Shown here: in pieces, positions 1-11,441 of the stretch | Position numbering within the stretch: the first letter of the stretch is position 1 | Layout: each line of letters starts with the position of its first letter | From: Morella rubra | Taxonomy: Eukaryota > Streptophyta > Magnoliopsida > Fagales > Myricaceae | Direction: 5' to 3' | DNA: 64,000 nucleotides | NCBI GenBank assembly: GCA_003952965.2 | Contig: CM025850.1 | Span: forward strand, 16,797,057 to 16,861,056 | Notes under the pieces: model-generated | Told to the model about the DNA's origin: nothing | Seen by the model: only the letters and a program-made list of their open reading frames with translations | Databases searched by the model: none | Translations under genes and position numbers: made by a program

Positions 1-1919
1 CAAGAGGTACAAACCTGTGTCATTTGCATCTATAGGGCAGTAGCATAATCTCGCTTAAACCAAGCAAAAATCACATTTTCTCCCACAAAACCCTACATGC
101 AACTATTCCCCTTACCTCTAAGTTCAGTGGGTGCTAGATTCTTTGGATAAAGGACACCTAAAAACAAGACACCGAGTTAGAAAAAGGAAGGTAAAATAGA
201 ATGGGAAAAAGTGCAAGAGGAAGGGCTCAAGGGTTCATGGCCGAAGGTCGCCTACCTCTCTCTTATTTATTTTTTTCTTCTTTCTTTCTTCCCTCTCCTT
301 CTTCTCTTCTTTTCTCCTCCTTCTCTTCTCTTTCTTCTTCTTCCTTTTCTCCTTCGGTCAGCCTTGATGTCTCGCGCCACTCTCTCCCTATTTCTGTATC
401 CCTCTCTCTTATTTCAATAACACCAAAGCTTTTAACTTAACCAAATGGCTTTTGGTGGCCAAAAGGTAAGTAACACATGGTTAATACCTTTAACGTCACA
501 CCCTAGTCCTACAATAGGCAATCATGATCTGGTAGTTGTCTATAATAAGGCAGCCACACAAATGGTCACTATGGTCGGCTATAAGGGTAGATTTTGCCTA
601 GTGGATTGTTGGCTCTTCCCTAGGCAATCATTAGGATTGCATGTATCTCTCTTGCTCTCACACAAGCCACCGAATTGCCTAAGCCTCTCCAACGTGATTT
701 TGCATGCACAAGAGACAAAACAAGCTCCAATGGGAGGACATAGGGTGGCCGAAACTAGGGGGAAGAAAAAGAGAGAAAAAAATTTATCACCAAGCCTCGT
801 GCATGTCTATTCGGCCAAGTCACTAAACAATGCATAAAAAAAATAATACAAGTTAGGGAATAGTGCAAAATTAAGTAGACAATGATAGTGCTAATATAAT
901 GGTGGACAAATATTCAAAATCATAATATCTTACCTTATATTCGGCTATAAGCTGAAAAATTATTAAAGGTTAAGCAAAGATAATTAAATATGATATTTAA
1001 TGAGAACATTAAGGCAATAAAATAAAATTAAAGGAAGATGAAATTGGAAAGATTTTTAATAGAATTAAGGGAAAATTACTCAGAATCCACTAGGTTTTAG
1101 GCCAAAATCAAAAGCCTCACTGGGTTTTAAAAAAAATCTAAAAGCCCACTTGGTTTATCAGTTTGATATGAAAACTAATTACCCGAGTCAAATCTGTTAG
1201 TAGAGATAACGGAGCCCAATCCACATAATATAAATGAACGAATCGTTACTTGACACGTGCTCAAAAAAATTACATAAGCTTCAGCCTGCCATGTTGCACC
1301 CACATCCTTCCACATAAACCATGTCAGTCTCCTCTATACTAACGAAGAAGCCTTGGAGGAAGCCCTAGGTTCATCAATCTGAAATCCCTCAAAGTTTTTT
1401 GCCCTTCTGCGAAGCTTTAAAGCTTTAGTTTGTCACGTCGTTTTGCCTTAGAAGTTCCTTCAAGAAAGCTTCAGTCTGCCACGTCGTTCTCCCCATTCTA
1501 CAGTGTAGGTCTTCCTCGACAATGTCCTCATTGAGCTCATCATCTGCTATAGATGCTTGAAATTTGGACATAGAGTTGGCTCGGGTTAGTTTTCGTACCA
1601 AACTGATAAACCAAGTGAGCTTTTGGATTATTTTTAAAACCTAGTGAGGCTTTTGATTTGGGCCTAAAACCTAGTGGGCATTGTGTAATTTTCCCCTAGA
1701 ATTAAATCCTCTAATGCAAGTAGAAATGAATTAATAGCAAATATGAAGTTCAAAAAGAAATAATATGCAAACAAATGCAAAAACCTAGTTGAATAATAGG
1801 AGAATTAAAATATTCATGTAGGCTTAATAAAGGAATAATTTAGACAATAAAACTCTAAATATTATATTATACTGGTTTTTAAATATGTCAAACAGCTGAA
1901 AATAAAGAGGGGTGTCACA
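1..1919 (-). mobile_element. Probable Ty3/gypsy-type LTR (old), entering from the left edge
   Basis: Read on the minus strand, the sequence begins at 1919 with TGTGACACCCCTC, a start typical of plant gypsy-type LTRs, and runs leftward as AT-rich non-coding DNA to the window edge. To the right of 1919 the sequence switches to the 3' part of a copia element, which suggests this LTR inserted there. A 628-bp MITE lies inside it. No protein domain is visible; the open frames at 201-440 and 445-837 have no recognisable domain. The other end and the target duplication lie outside the window, so the assignment rests mainly on the terminal motif. Confidence 0.35.
1069..1696. mobile_element. Mutator-type MITE with ~110-bp TIRs and a 9-bp target duplication
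   Basis: The first ~110 bases (GGGAAAATTACTCAGAATCC...) are repeated in inverse orientation at the right end (reverse complement GGGGAAAATTACACAATGCC...). The flanks carry an exact 9-bp duplication, TAGAATTAA, at 1060-1068 and 1697-1705. Long TIRs with a 9-bp duplication point to the Mutator (MULE) superfamily. The 628-bp element has no transposase, so it is non-autonomous. The ~400-bp interior contains a twice-repeated stretch around GCTTCAGTCTGCCACGTCG (near 1278 and 1469), which may be captured host sequence. Confidence 0.85.
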
Positions 1920-4362
1920 GTAAAGAAAGGGGTGGTGATCTCTCAAAAGGGTGGATTTGAGTCTGATGAAGAAGATGGGGCTAAAGCTAAGGAGCCTGAG
2001 GGGGGTGAAGCAACTCACACCCTGCTACCTCACCTGCTTCTGCCTCTTCATTTCGGACTGGTCCTTCTATAAGTTATGGACCACAGTTAGTTCTGCTAGA
2101 AGCTTCTCTCCTAAAACTGAAGTCTGAGTAGAAGCAATTGGGCAAGAATGTAGATTCATTTGCTACAAGCTTGAAGACTGGGTTTGCGGACATCAAAGCC
2201 TTATCACCTCTCACAACACCAAATTGAGACATTGGAAAGGGAAATGAGGTCTAGTAGGCATGCCACCAACAATAACTCACTATGCTCAGGAAGTTCTTTG
2301 GAAGCTCAAGGAGGATGTGAAGACCTCAGTTGCAAACATGGTCCAAGTTACTGAATCACTTAGAGGTAGCATCAAGCAGACAGTTGGTGATATAGCCCAG
2401 ACCACAGAGATTTTTATGGATCAGATCGAGCTCTTAGGCCTCATGTACTTGCTTAGGTCCAGTGGTTCAACACATCTTGGAGAGCCTTCATGAGAAAATA
2501 TGACCTCTCCCACAGCCCTCTTCCTAGATTGCTTCTCCATTCTCTTCCTTTTTCATACCTCTCCTTTCTTTTTGATAATGCCAAAGGGGGAGAGACTTGT
2601 AGAGAAAATTATGTCTTCTCTTTGTACTTTCAAGAAACATTTCATCATGCATGTACATATGCATTTCTTGATGTGTATCTTGTGTTTGTTAATGATTACC
2701 TATGAGTTTCTTAAATTGATTATGCAAATTTCTATTGTTGATCGATTATCAATACCTTGAGAAATGCATATTACTACTTGTGTCTTAAATTGGAAGACTT
2801 AGGAAAGCTCATCAAAGGTAGTATCTCTACTCTTAAGTCTAAATTATTAAAGTCTTTAGTTATGAAAGAATATTATGGAGTTTGAGAAGTTTGGAAGGTG
2901 ATTATGGAAGTGTTTTGAACTTGTTTTGTATTTTTGGAAACCTCCAGATACAAAGGGAACTCTTTGTACTAAAACATATGAAAAACTCCTGCTTGTTCTC
3001 AGGGGATGCCTTTTCTTTTTAGCAAATGAATTTTCTCATGATTGGTTTGTCATTATCAAAAAGTGGGAGATTGTTAGCCCAATGGTTATTCCTCAAACAA
3101 TCCTTTTTGATTTTGATGATAACGAACTCCTTTAACCGCTTTGAAAGTTTTCAGAACTAAATCATGTCAATCCTAATTTACTACAATTGATTTTCAAAAG
3201 GATGGAAAACTTCTCTCTCTATAAGCTAAATATTCATAATGTTCATTGTAAGTGTTTCAAGATGATTTGGAGTGAAAATGGCACTTTCTAGTTGCTAAAA
3301 AATCTCTCAAGCATTGATGGTGTCAACACATGAGAAGATAGTGTCTACAAATGCCACTGACACCCTAGAGCTGCTATGATGGTGTCAACATATAGACAGA
3401 CAGGTGTCGACATATGCCATTGGTACTTGAGAGTAGTTTTGATGGAGTCGACATAAAAAAAGATGGTGTTGACACATGCCACTTGTACCTGAGATAGTTT
3501 TGATGGTCTCGACACATGTGAAGATGGTGTCGAACACATGCCACAGACACCAAGAGAGGATTCTAGACAACGATGACGGTTGTCGACACATGCTGTGATT
3601 TTTGCAAATTTCACTGGAACGTTGTCAGCTCATCTTTTTTATTTAAAAAGTCTAGGGCACCTCTCAAATGGTACAATAAAGTATCTTGGGGACCACACAA
3701 GTCTAGAAGGACTATAAATAGAACAAGATGGAGAGAGAAAAGACAAAAACTTGCATCATCATTTTATGACCTAGCCTCCCAAGAGAAAAAGAACTTGATG
3801 AAGAAAGAAGAAAATAGATCCCAAGAAAGCAACTATTGCCACCTACTTAGACAAAGCTTTCATTCTCAAACCTTGTTTTCTTGCTCATTATTGCGCTTTG
3901 CAATTGCACATCTTACTTAAAGAGTCATTCTTTATTACTTCATTTATCTATCCATTGTAAAGCACTTGAGTATGGAAATACACTTGGGCGTACCCGTGAG
4001 GATAGAAGAAATTTAACTTTGGGTTGTTGGGATTTGTTGTGAGAGTTGAAGCGTGACCTCGAAAAATGCTTGTAATAGTTACTTAGCATCCGAAAGCTAA
4101 GGTGTGATTACTATTGGTTTATAGTAGTGAAAGCCCAAGTAAGAAAATAGTCTTGGGAGTGGACATATGCAAGTCTTGGGCAAACCACCTAAAAATATTA
4201 GTGTTATCTTTCTATTCCTTACTCTCTTTTTATTGGTTCTATATTTGCTATTGGGTGTGCTATACTATCTTTGATTATTTATCTTAGCTTATTTCTAGAA
4301 CAGTTTTAATTTTTATTAAAAACCAATTTACCCCTCATCTTAGGTTGTCACCTGGAGTCACA
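1920..4362 (+). mobile_element. 3' end of a Ty1/copia element, Sirevirus-like (fossil)
   Basis: Order: a degraded protein-like stretch rich in charged residues (about 1.93-2.49 kb), an internal polypurine tract at the phrase ATGCCAAAGGGGGAGAGA (about 2578-2596), ~470 bases of untranslated DNA, a second polypurine tract AAAGTGGGAGA before 3072, then the 3' LTR. Extra GGGGGAGA tracts and a post-pol coding region are known in plant Sireviruses, so that lineage is likely but unproven. Gag and pol are not present; the remainder of the element would lie beyond the repeat that interrupts it at 1919. It is broken and old. Confidence 0.65.
3072..4362 (+). repeat. 3' LTR of the Sirevirus-like copia remnant (~1.29 kb)
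   Basis: It starts TGTTAGCCC directly after a polypurine tract and ends GGAGTCACA. Near its end it has the phrases TGGGAGTGGACATATGCAAG and CCAATTTACCCCTCATCTTA, which are typical of long plant copia LTRs. The solo LTR at 56981-58228 has a matching plan (end GGACTCACA, a TTGGGTTG phrase near the end). The interior at about 3.3-3.6 kb contains degenerate tandem copies of a GATGGTGTCGACACATGCCA-like motif about 60 bases apart. The target duplication cannot be checked because the left end is not in the window. Confidence 0.65.
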
Positions 4363-6337
4363 GGATTTGGGTAAGTTCTTGATATTTATGCATGATGAAC
4401 TTGATTAGAGGCCACAGGTTGAACGTATATGATAAATTAGATTATGATGGGTCAAGAGGTCCAAAACCCTATAGGAATGAAATTAGACCAAGGGATCATC
4501 TAAAAGAAACAACTAGGCTCAATCCAAGATGAAAAAAACATTAATGGGCCATAAGGCTCAAGGAAAGAAGAACAAGAAAATGGAATAAAAATCATAGGCC
4601 TTTGTAAAGAAATTAAAAGGCTATTTCGGCTTTAAGGCTTGTTGGAGCCCACAGAGGGAAAACCTAATTTAATGATTAAATAATTCCTAAGAAGAAATGT
4701 AAGTAAAAAATGAATTATGAAATAAAGATTTAATTGAAAAAGAAAAATGAGATGAAGACGTTAATTGTAATTCTTATATTAATTCTATGATTACTTGTTA
4801 ATGCATAATATATTCTTCATAAAATTCATAAGTATATTGAGGATTTAGTGATTGAATCATTGATAGACATGTTAAGAATAAAGATTATGGATAATGTAAT
4901 TTCCACAAAGGTCCATCTATAAGTAATAAGCAAAGTGTGACGGTACCGATCACTAGGGGACGTGCAATCATTACCTTGACAAAGTCATGCTTTGTTATCG
5001 TTACGAGGAAGACTAAAATCACGGAACAGTCCTAAATTAAGGAGAGAGAGAGACGCATAACTTGGACTCTAGAGCTAAACCGAAGGTGGAGTTAGATGGA
5101 CCCTGTTAAAATAAAATTTCACTTCATATTGATAATAGGATTAGTAACTTGTTGCATACTGCTCATTGCTCATCATATTTAACTGCTTCTTGTTATCTTT
5201 TACTAGATTCTTACTGTGTTGGTTTAAACTTTTTTTATTGCTTTCAATACCATGTATCTCTTCCCCGGCCTTAATGAGTCCTTAAGACTCACCCGTTTCT
5301 ATTTCTTGTGCATATACTTTCCTTATTATTTAGCAGATCATGAGGGTTCTCGTCATCCTCCATACATATGACTTCATCAGGTGTACAAGTCCGTGTATGG
5401 ATCTCGGATACATTTGAAGTGCTCATCGAGCACTATCACTATTGACCCCGAATGACCCACCTCTGACTTCTCCGTTGGTGCCTTGGCTGCTTGACGTCCC
5501 CGCTGAATCGGTGAATCTGGACACGGTAATACCAGATAATGTATTAAACCATACGGTTGCAAATGTGGACCCGTAGTTATGTTGTTATTCTTGTAGTTTA
5601 TTGTATTTCATGGACCCTTTTGTACAGCTCACACTTTTGTAAATACTTTAGCCATTATTTTTTTTTTTTGGGTAAAAATCCTTTGTAAAGGATTTGAAAC
5701 TTATTTCCAAACTATATAAACTGCTTTCCATTTCGTTCGACCTGATGAGAAAATGACTGTACATTTCTATTTTGCAGATTAATTTTCAAATCTAATTATT
5801 TCTATACGAGTATTTCCAATTCGCAATTTAAAAGATTAATTTTACTTAGTCAAATTAATTTATTACTTCAACTTTCAAAGTCTTCTACATCCTTTTAGGG
5901 CTAAAATTGTTTTCCCATCGAAATTCTCGCATAAAGTCAAGTAAGGACACTTAGGGCTTTTCAGCACTTGGGAAAACATTCGTGTCATAATCTCGCTTAA
6001 TTAATAGTCTATTTCTTATCAAGAGAGCTTAGAAGTAAATACGAGTACGGATCGCTATAGAGATAATATAGAAGCATGGTTTAGCCTCAAGATAGAAGGA
6101 TTCGCGGACGTTCAATATTTACTGTTTCTTACTGCTATTTGTTTTAATGATGAATATGTTTTCAGAAATATCGTGGCTGATAACGAGATGCGAATTTGAA
6201 TGGGGAACTACAACAGCCTAACCTCGGAATAACAGCGGAAGGGGTACTGTGGGGTCTGGCCTAGTCTATGACTCAGCAGATGAATCATAATGGACCAGGG
6301 TTGGTAGGATCGGATGGATGCACCTACAATCAATTTA
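4363..6337. other. Non-coding DNA, possibly a second old LTR-type repeat
   Basis: No gene is visible. The phrases GGATTTGGGTAAGTTCTTGA near 4363 and TGAGTCCTTAAGACTCACCC near 5275 resemble plant gypsy LTR sequence, but no boundaries or target duplication were found. A short purine run GGAGAGAGAGAGA lies near 5041. The 61-codon minus-strand frame near 5377-5562 shows no domain. Treated as unclassified repeat-like sequence. Confidence 0.3.
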
Positions 6338-6528
6338 GGGGCGATTGTTTACCGAAATTTTAGAGAATATTGTCAAAATTTTGGAAACCTTTTGAATATT
6401 GAAATTTATTGGGATTTGTGAAAAATGTGAAGTGTATGTGTAAAAATGTGAAATTTATTGGAGTTTGTAAAATGTATATGGTGTGGTAGAAATTTTGGGC
6501 TCCAAAAAATTGGGTAAACAAACGCCCC
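6338..6528. mobile_element. Tourist/Harbinger-type MITE, 191 bp, TTA duplication
   Basis: The left end GGGGCGATTGTTTACC is matched by an inverted right end (reverse complement GGGGCGTTTGTTTACCC). A TTA triplet is duplicated at 6335-6337 and 6529-6531, as PIF/Harbinger elements do. The arms are AT-rich with the motif AAATTTTGG in both orientations. There is no coding capacity. The insertions at 45885-46109 and 49785-50009 look like members of the same family. Confidence 0.8.
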
Positions 6529-8468
6529 TTAAAATAGGCAGCACCCGAGTAGCTTCCACAGTAAGCTAAATTGAAACAAAATTGATTTTATTTTTTTCTG
6601 GATGGAAATAAGAATGTCTTAACGTCTATGGAAATGTTCAAGATGCACGCACAAAACGATCTTAAATAACTTGATTATCGAATGCATAAGCATCGTTTTC
6701 CATGCATCTCAAGCCAAACGACATTGCAGTTGTATTTACAACTATCAGAACTACGAAACTATCCAAGTCACCAGTGTGGGGGCAAAAATAGTCAAAAAAA
6801 AAAATTAGGCTAGTAACCACAAGTCAGTACTCCATTTTGTTTACCTCAATGTCTTGTGTGCCAATAGAATAACCAAGTTCCAATCCACAAGCAATAACAA
6901 GGCAGTTTAAAGGATCTACAAATGGTGTGAAAACAGGCTCAATGACATTCAGGTCCCTAACCCACGAAGGAGACATTAGGGTCACTGGAAGAGTGAATCT
7001 GGACAACATCTACTTATTCAGTCTACCAGAAGATTACTCAAATTTCTTAACCCAACTTGTTTGCACCACTGATTAGAGGACCAATTAATAATGCAAGCTT
7101 GAACAGTCATAACAATCCCACGTAGTAACTGCACTCTTCCTCGTATAACAAATGGCTGTTGGGCATAACTTCTTACTGAAGCTAACAATAAGTATTCATT
7201 GAGTTTTCCAAATGGAACTTAAACATCACTGCACACCAAAATCAAAATGGTGCATAACCTTGCTCCTACCAACTTCACCAATATGCCATTTCCAGTTGTA
7301 CAGGTCCTATTTAAACTCCTCTTCATCCTCAATAAGACATTATTTATATAATATTACTCCTTATTGTAAGCACGCCACCCCCTTGCAGACAAAGTGAGCA
7401 TTCACAAGCAGCATGTCTATCCACTTATGTAACACAATAACAGAGTTAAAAAAGTGAACTGTAATGTCTTTCCCATCTAGATATCACCCAATAAAGCATC
7501 AAATTTTTTCAAACCATTTCCTGATCAATATGATACCCATTGAGATCAGCCCCAAAAGTTCCTTTGGGAATGTCAAGGAGTAAGCCCAACAGAAAACCCA
7601 ATAAGTAAACAGCCTTGACACATTTTTTGTTTTTCATATCAACCTAGTTAATCTAAACACAATAATCCACGACCAAGTAGAAATCCAAAAACCTGTAACA
7701 CAGAATATATCAACCACAGCCATTACTGTTCTGATTCCCTCTCTACCCCAACATCACCCTGTCCGACTTGCCCCCACCACTTCCATAGTTCTATGTGCCA
7801 TGGTACTCGCATTATTTTTTGCTCTTTATCCACATCCCAACATTTTTGCTAGACCATGATTCCATCCGACAAATATGACAAGGTGCCTGCACTACTAGCA
7901 TGGAGAATGAGCATGAGCACCAAGCCGTCCATGCCTATTGAAGAATACATGCCTAGCAACTCACGAATGACATTATTATGTTTACCCCAATCAAAATATT
8001 ACAGGTAAACCTTTTTACAAGTTCTACAAAAGTCTTAATCAGAATCCTGATCCAAGAAAAGCAATAAAGAACCATAATTTAATCCTAAAAGTTCTAAGAA
8101 GGGGAAAGATAATGTCAAAAGGCCAGTCTTCTTCCAAAAACAATCAACAGAATTCTACAACATCATCATGCTAATTCGGATCTGAAAATACTTTATCGAA
8201 CGGGTCCAGAATCAACATATATGGTTTGGCATTATATGCGAAAAACAAGGTCCCAGAGATTTCAGTTCCTGAAAGCAAAAGAAAGATGAGAGGCAATGGC
8301 ACGTATAGTGTACCATGCTCCAAAACCCACCTTCAAAGTTCCCTACTCCATATACATTGATGAAACCGTGACGAAAATGAGAGAACTATAAACCAACCGC
8401 AACCTTTTTCAAAACCCTCGACAAAAAAAACTCCAAGAACACCCATATCCCAAAATCCCACAGTAACC
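6529..8468. other. Intergenic DNA, nothing recognised
   Basis: About 1.9 kb downstream of exonuclease gene 1, which is transcribed towards it. It probably includes that gene's 3' untranslated region near 8300-8468. Short frames (61 codons at 6824-7009 minus and 7212-7397 plus) have no recognisable domain. No TIRs, LTR ends or tandem repeats were seen by eye. Confidence 0.4.
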
Positions 8469-9107
8469 TTAACCCGATGCATTCAAAAACCTCCCAATCT
8501 CAAAAGATAGAAACGCATCAAGACAAGCATATTGCACCTGAGCATGACTAAGCCGCTCATTGTCCCACCTACTCAACGTAACCCTCCTTGGCTTCTGAAT
8601 GTCCTTTCCAAGCACCTCCCAGGCCAATTGCTTCAACCCAGCATTCCTCAGCTCCCTTATCCCCCACTCCTCCTCTACCAGATCACGAAGATCAACCACA
8701 TTGGCTACCTCCAGCTCATAATCGTCGAGAAGCTTCTCGACGTCGCTCTCTATCCCGACGCCCACAAAGGTAAAACTGCCATCTCCAAGAAACTCGATGA
8801 GGGAGTCCGGGAAATAGGGGGCGCGAACAATTTGAAAGATGAGGCAGCGGCGGCCCACGCAGAGTTGCAGAGTAGCGACGGGGTTCTGCACGTGGCGATT
8901 GAAGCTGGGGCGCCACTCGACATCGAGGCCAACGACGAGACGGTGGAGGCGGCGGCTATGGATACGGTAGATATCGGAGATCCAAGAGTCAACCATGGAA
9001 GGGGAGTGAGTGACGAGGGTGAGGACATCGTCGGAGTCCAGCGACACCACATAGAGGTTGTAGGTGTTGTCGGGGAGTTGGTGGTCAAAAATGCTGATAC
9101 TAGCCAT
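8469..9107 (-). CDS. Werner-like 3'-5' exonuclease (DEDDy family), copy 1
   Basis: A 212-residue intronless protein belonging to the plant WRN-exonuclease-like group of DnaQ-fold 3'-5' exonucleases, which remove nucleotides from DNA or RNA 3' ends with two metal ions. All DEDDy motifs are visible: Exo I VVGLDVEWRPS (Asp and Glu, about residue 60), Exo II GVGIESDVEKL (Asp, about residue 120), and Exo III QVQYACLDA (Tyr and Asp, near residue 195). There is no helicase domain, which is normal for plant single-domain members. The start MASISIFDHQ has a good context (GCCATGG) and aligns with the second copy at 42666-43289. No signal peptide or membrane segment is evident. The neighbours are non-coding. 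The physiological substrate cannot be inferred from sequence alone. Confidence 0.87.
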   Translation of the reverse strand: MASISIFDHQLPDNTYNLYVVSLDSDDVLTLVTHSPSMVDSWISDIYRIHSRRLHRLVVGLDVEWRPSFNRHVQNPVATLQLCVGRRCLIFQIVRAPYFPDSLIEFLGDGSFTFVGVGIESDVEKLLDDYELEVANVVDLRDLVEEEWGIRELRNAGLKQLAWEVLGKDIQKPRRVTLSRWDNERLSHAQVQYACLDAFLSFEIGRFLNASG

Positions 9108-10172
9108 GGCGAATGTATTAACAGAGTATGAAAGAGAGGACAGTGGACGAAGGAGGAATCGGTAAAGAAAGGAGTTTTTTCCTCCACAGCAAAGACAACG
9201 GAAGCTTGAGTGAGTGTTTCTTCGTCCTCAAGTCACTTTTCCTCCCGCCAAAGCTAATGGACCTGAAAAAGCTTCGGCCTTTTCGTACTGTACGCCTTTA
9301 ATGTGAGCCCAAGGAAAGAGCTCGTCCTTAAAAGTTACAACTTACAATTGATGAGAGAATCATTCGTGCCCTCTTTCTTTTGTACCATCAACCCTATTTA
9401 CAAATATTAAAAGATTTGCATATACAAATGTGTATCAAACGGCCCCTCCTAATGTTTCATGTCTTGTGGAAGGCCACGTGTCTTTCACGTGTAATAAAAA
9501 AAATAAAATAAATTATCAATAAAAAATAAGAAAACTGGATGCAAAAATAGAAAGTACTACCTCTTTAGTAATTATGTAGTACCAAAACAACTAACTTAAA
9601 ATAGATCTAGGTGCAAATAACCATGTTTTAAAAGTTTGAACTTGGAAATTCATAAAAGTTATAAAGCTTCTAACATTCCGCATGAACCTGCACAAATAAC
9701 CCATTGACCCAAGAAAATTTAAGGGTTTTTTTTTAATGTTCCTAAACATGTTTAATTGATCCTAACCAAAACATTGGATGTCACTTCTATTAAATGTATA
9801 ACGGTCATATTTTTCTATTCATGGGTAAATATTGAATAGCTTGATTATTTCCTTTTATATAGACACATGATATGGAAATAATGTACAAAATAATAAGTCA
9901 AGGTGTAAAGGGTCAATCCATATATTTGAAGGATGGAAAATACATTTTTTCCTTTTTTTTCTAATTTGTACTTTTTCTTGTTATTACTTTATATATATAT
10001 ATATATATATCTGTGTGTGTGTGTGTGTGTTTGTGTTTGTGGAATTAAACTACGACAGATCATAGGCTAATAACCTTGATACAAAATGATAAGAGCTAAA
10101 TGATAAATTAGGAATATATTTTTAAACTTAATTATTTTTTTTATTGATACACGACTTTATTCAATAAAAAAC
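9108..10172. other. Upstream region of exonuclease gene 1, no other gene
   Basis: This ~1.07 kb must hold the promoter of the minus-strand gene, but no TATA box could be assigned with confidence. Gene 2 has only ~30 bases at the corresponding place before the shared block resumes (GGATTGGAAAGTGATCAT at about 10175 and 43320). So this stretch is either an insertion in copy 1 or a deletion in copy 2, and the two genes probably do not share a promoter. A compound microsatellite lies at 9989-10039. Confidence 0.45.
9989..10039. repeat. Compound (TA)n(TG)n microsatellite
   Basis: About 11 TA units are followed by about 9-10 TG units and two TTTGTG-type variants. A simple sequence repeat, seen directly. 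Confidence 0.9.
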
Positions 10173-11410
10173 CAAATAAGGAGGATTGGAAAGTGATCAT
10201 AGCTAAGTTGTAAGAGGGACTACGAGTATTTATTGAGACTTACACTGTTTATATCTAGTTGATTGAAGAATCTCTCTCGGATTTTATATAATTAACCTTA
10301 ATTAGTCTTATCTATTTAGTATTAATTTGTAATTCTTACCTTTTCTTTTTATGGTTTCTTCAGTCTCAATTGCGGAGCTAGGGGAAGCTGGCGAAATAAT
10401 TACATTCATAAATTTGTATCCCGCCCCCAAATTTAAGGAATTTGGGGACCCCGACCAAAAAAACACAAAAGCAAACAAATTTAAAGGCAACATTTGCTGG
10501 CCTTTCGTGACAACATTTACTTGCGGAGGCAAGTAAAAGGACAATGTTTCCTTTTCTTTTTTATTTTCTTTTCTTGTTTGCGGCAATGATTATGTTTTTT
10601 TTTTTTACTTTTCTACAATTGTTTTAGCAAAGTCAGCAATATTTAAATTTTTTTAAAAAAATTGTAGCATAATTAACACGTGATATGTATGCTATTTTCA
10701 GTTTTTTTTTTTATTGTTATTATTATTGTTATCCTTTCTTTTTTTCTTAATCAAAGCCTCGACTTAGTATCACTTATATATATTACGATTTTGGTCGTAT
10801 ATTATACTTGTAGTTATTCAATTATTTTAAAGCTTAAAAACTTCACCAGCAGTTAACAACTTTTTTAATACGGTCCCACAAGCATAACAGTTTCTTTGGA
10901 CGTGGCAAACGGAAGCCACTTGTCCGGTTCATACAGTTTGTTCTTTTCTTTTCTTTTGGGATTAGTTCAGAGTTCCTCATCGCGGCCTCGATCCGTTATT
11001 GATCATTGATGTTTAATCTCCTGTGACTTCTCCTTGGCGACCTCAAAGTTGGAAGCAATGGTTTCGTTGGTCGACTCTGAGGTCTCTCCTGCTTTCTTTT
11101 TCGCAGCATCATAAGCCTCCTTAACTTTTTCCTTTGTTCAAATTAGCCGTTCCTCTGTTTTCGACTACTTTGTCTTAGCTTCCTCCTCGTCACTCGTCCC
11201 CATCTCCACATCTGCATTTCTTAGCTTCCTCTACCTTTCGAGTTTTGAGATACCTTGTCTTTTGCCTCCCAGGAAAGAGAGAAGCCCGTCAAGGAGGAAT
11301 CGGCTAGAAGTAGAAGACTGCTGGCCTGAGAGAAGTCACCTTCTCTCGAGAAATACAGCCAAAATTTTCTTCTTTCTATTTGATTTCAGATTTCTTTATT
11401 ATTTCAGGGG
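10173..11410. repeat. Paralogous non-coding block, copy 1 left half
   Basis: Stretches are clearly collinear with 43316-46260. Examples are AAGGAATTTGGGGACCCCGA (10436) with the equivalent at 44030, TTATACTTGTAGTTATTCAA (10803) with 44588, CTCATCGCGGCC (10977) with 45763, and AGTAGAAGACTGCTGGC (11309) with 46202. It holds no gene; the frames at 10308-10586 have no domain. Copia A is inserted at its right end. The 43-46 kb copy carries additional insertions that are absent here. Confidence 0.8.
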
Positions 11411-11441
11411 CCTAGTGTTAGAATTATAGCTCCGATACCAC

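Noticed and set aside
201-837. Possible host gene (frames of 79 and 130 codons)
   Set aside because: CT-rich low-complexity and LTR-like sequence with no recognisable domain; better explained as part of a repeat.
3345-3614. Cys/His-containing minus-strand frame of 89 codons, resembling a repeated small protein
   Set aside because: It is a translation of the degenerate tandem repeats in the LTR; the repeat explains the periodic residues.
6824-7009. 61-codon minus-strand frame as a downstream exon of the exonuclease gene
   Set aside because: The exonuclease frame ends with a normal stop and the family is intronless; no splice evidence and no domain.
8532-9131. 199-codon plus-strand frame overlapping exonuclease gene 1
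   Set aside because: It is the antisense shadow of the exonuclease frame and shows no independent domain.
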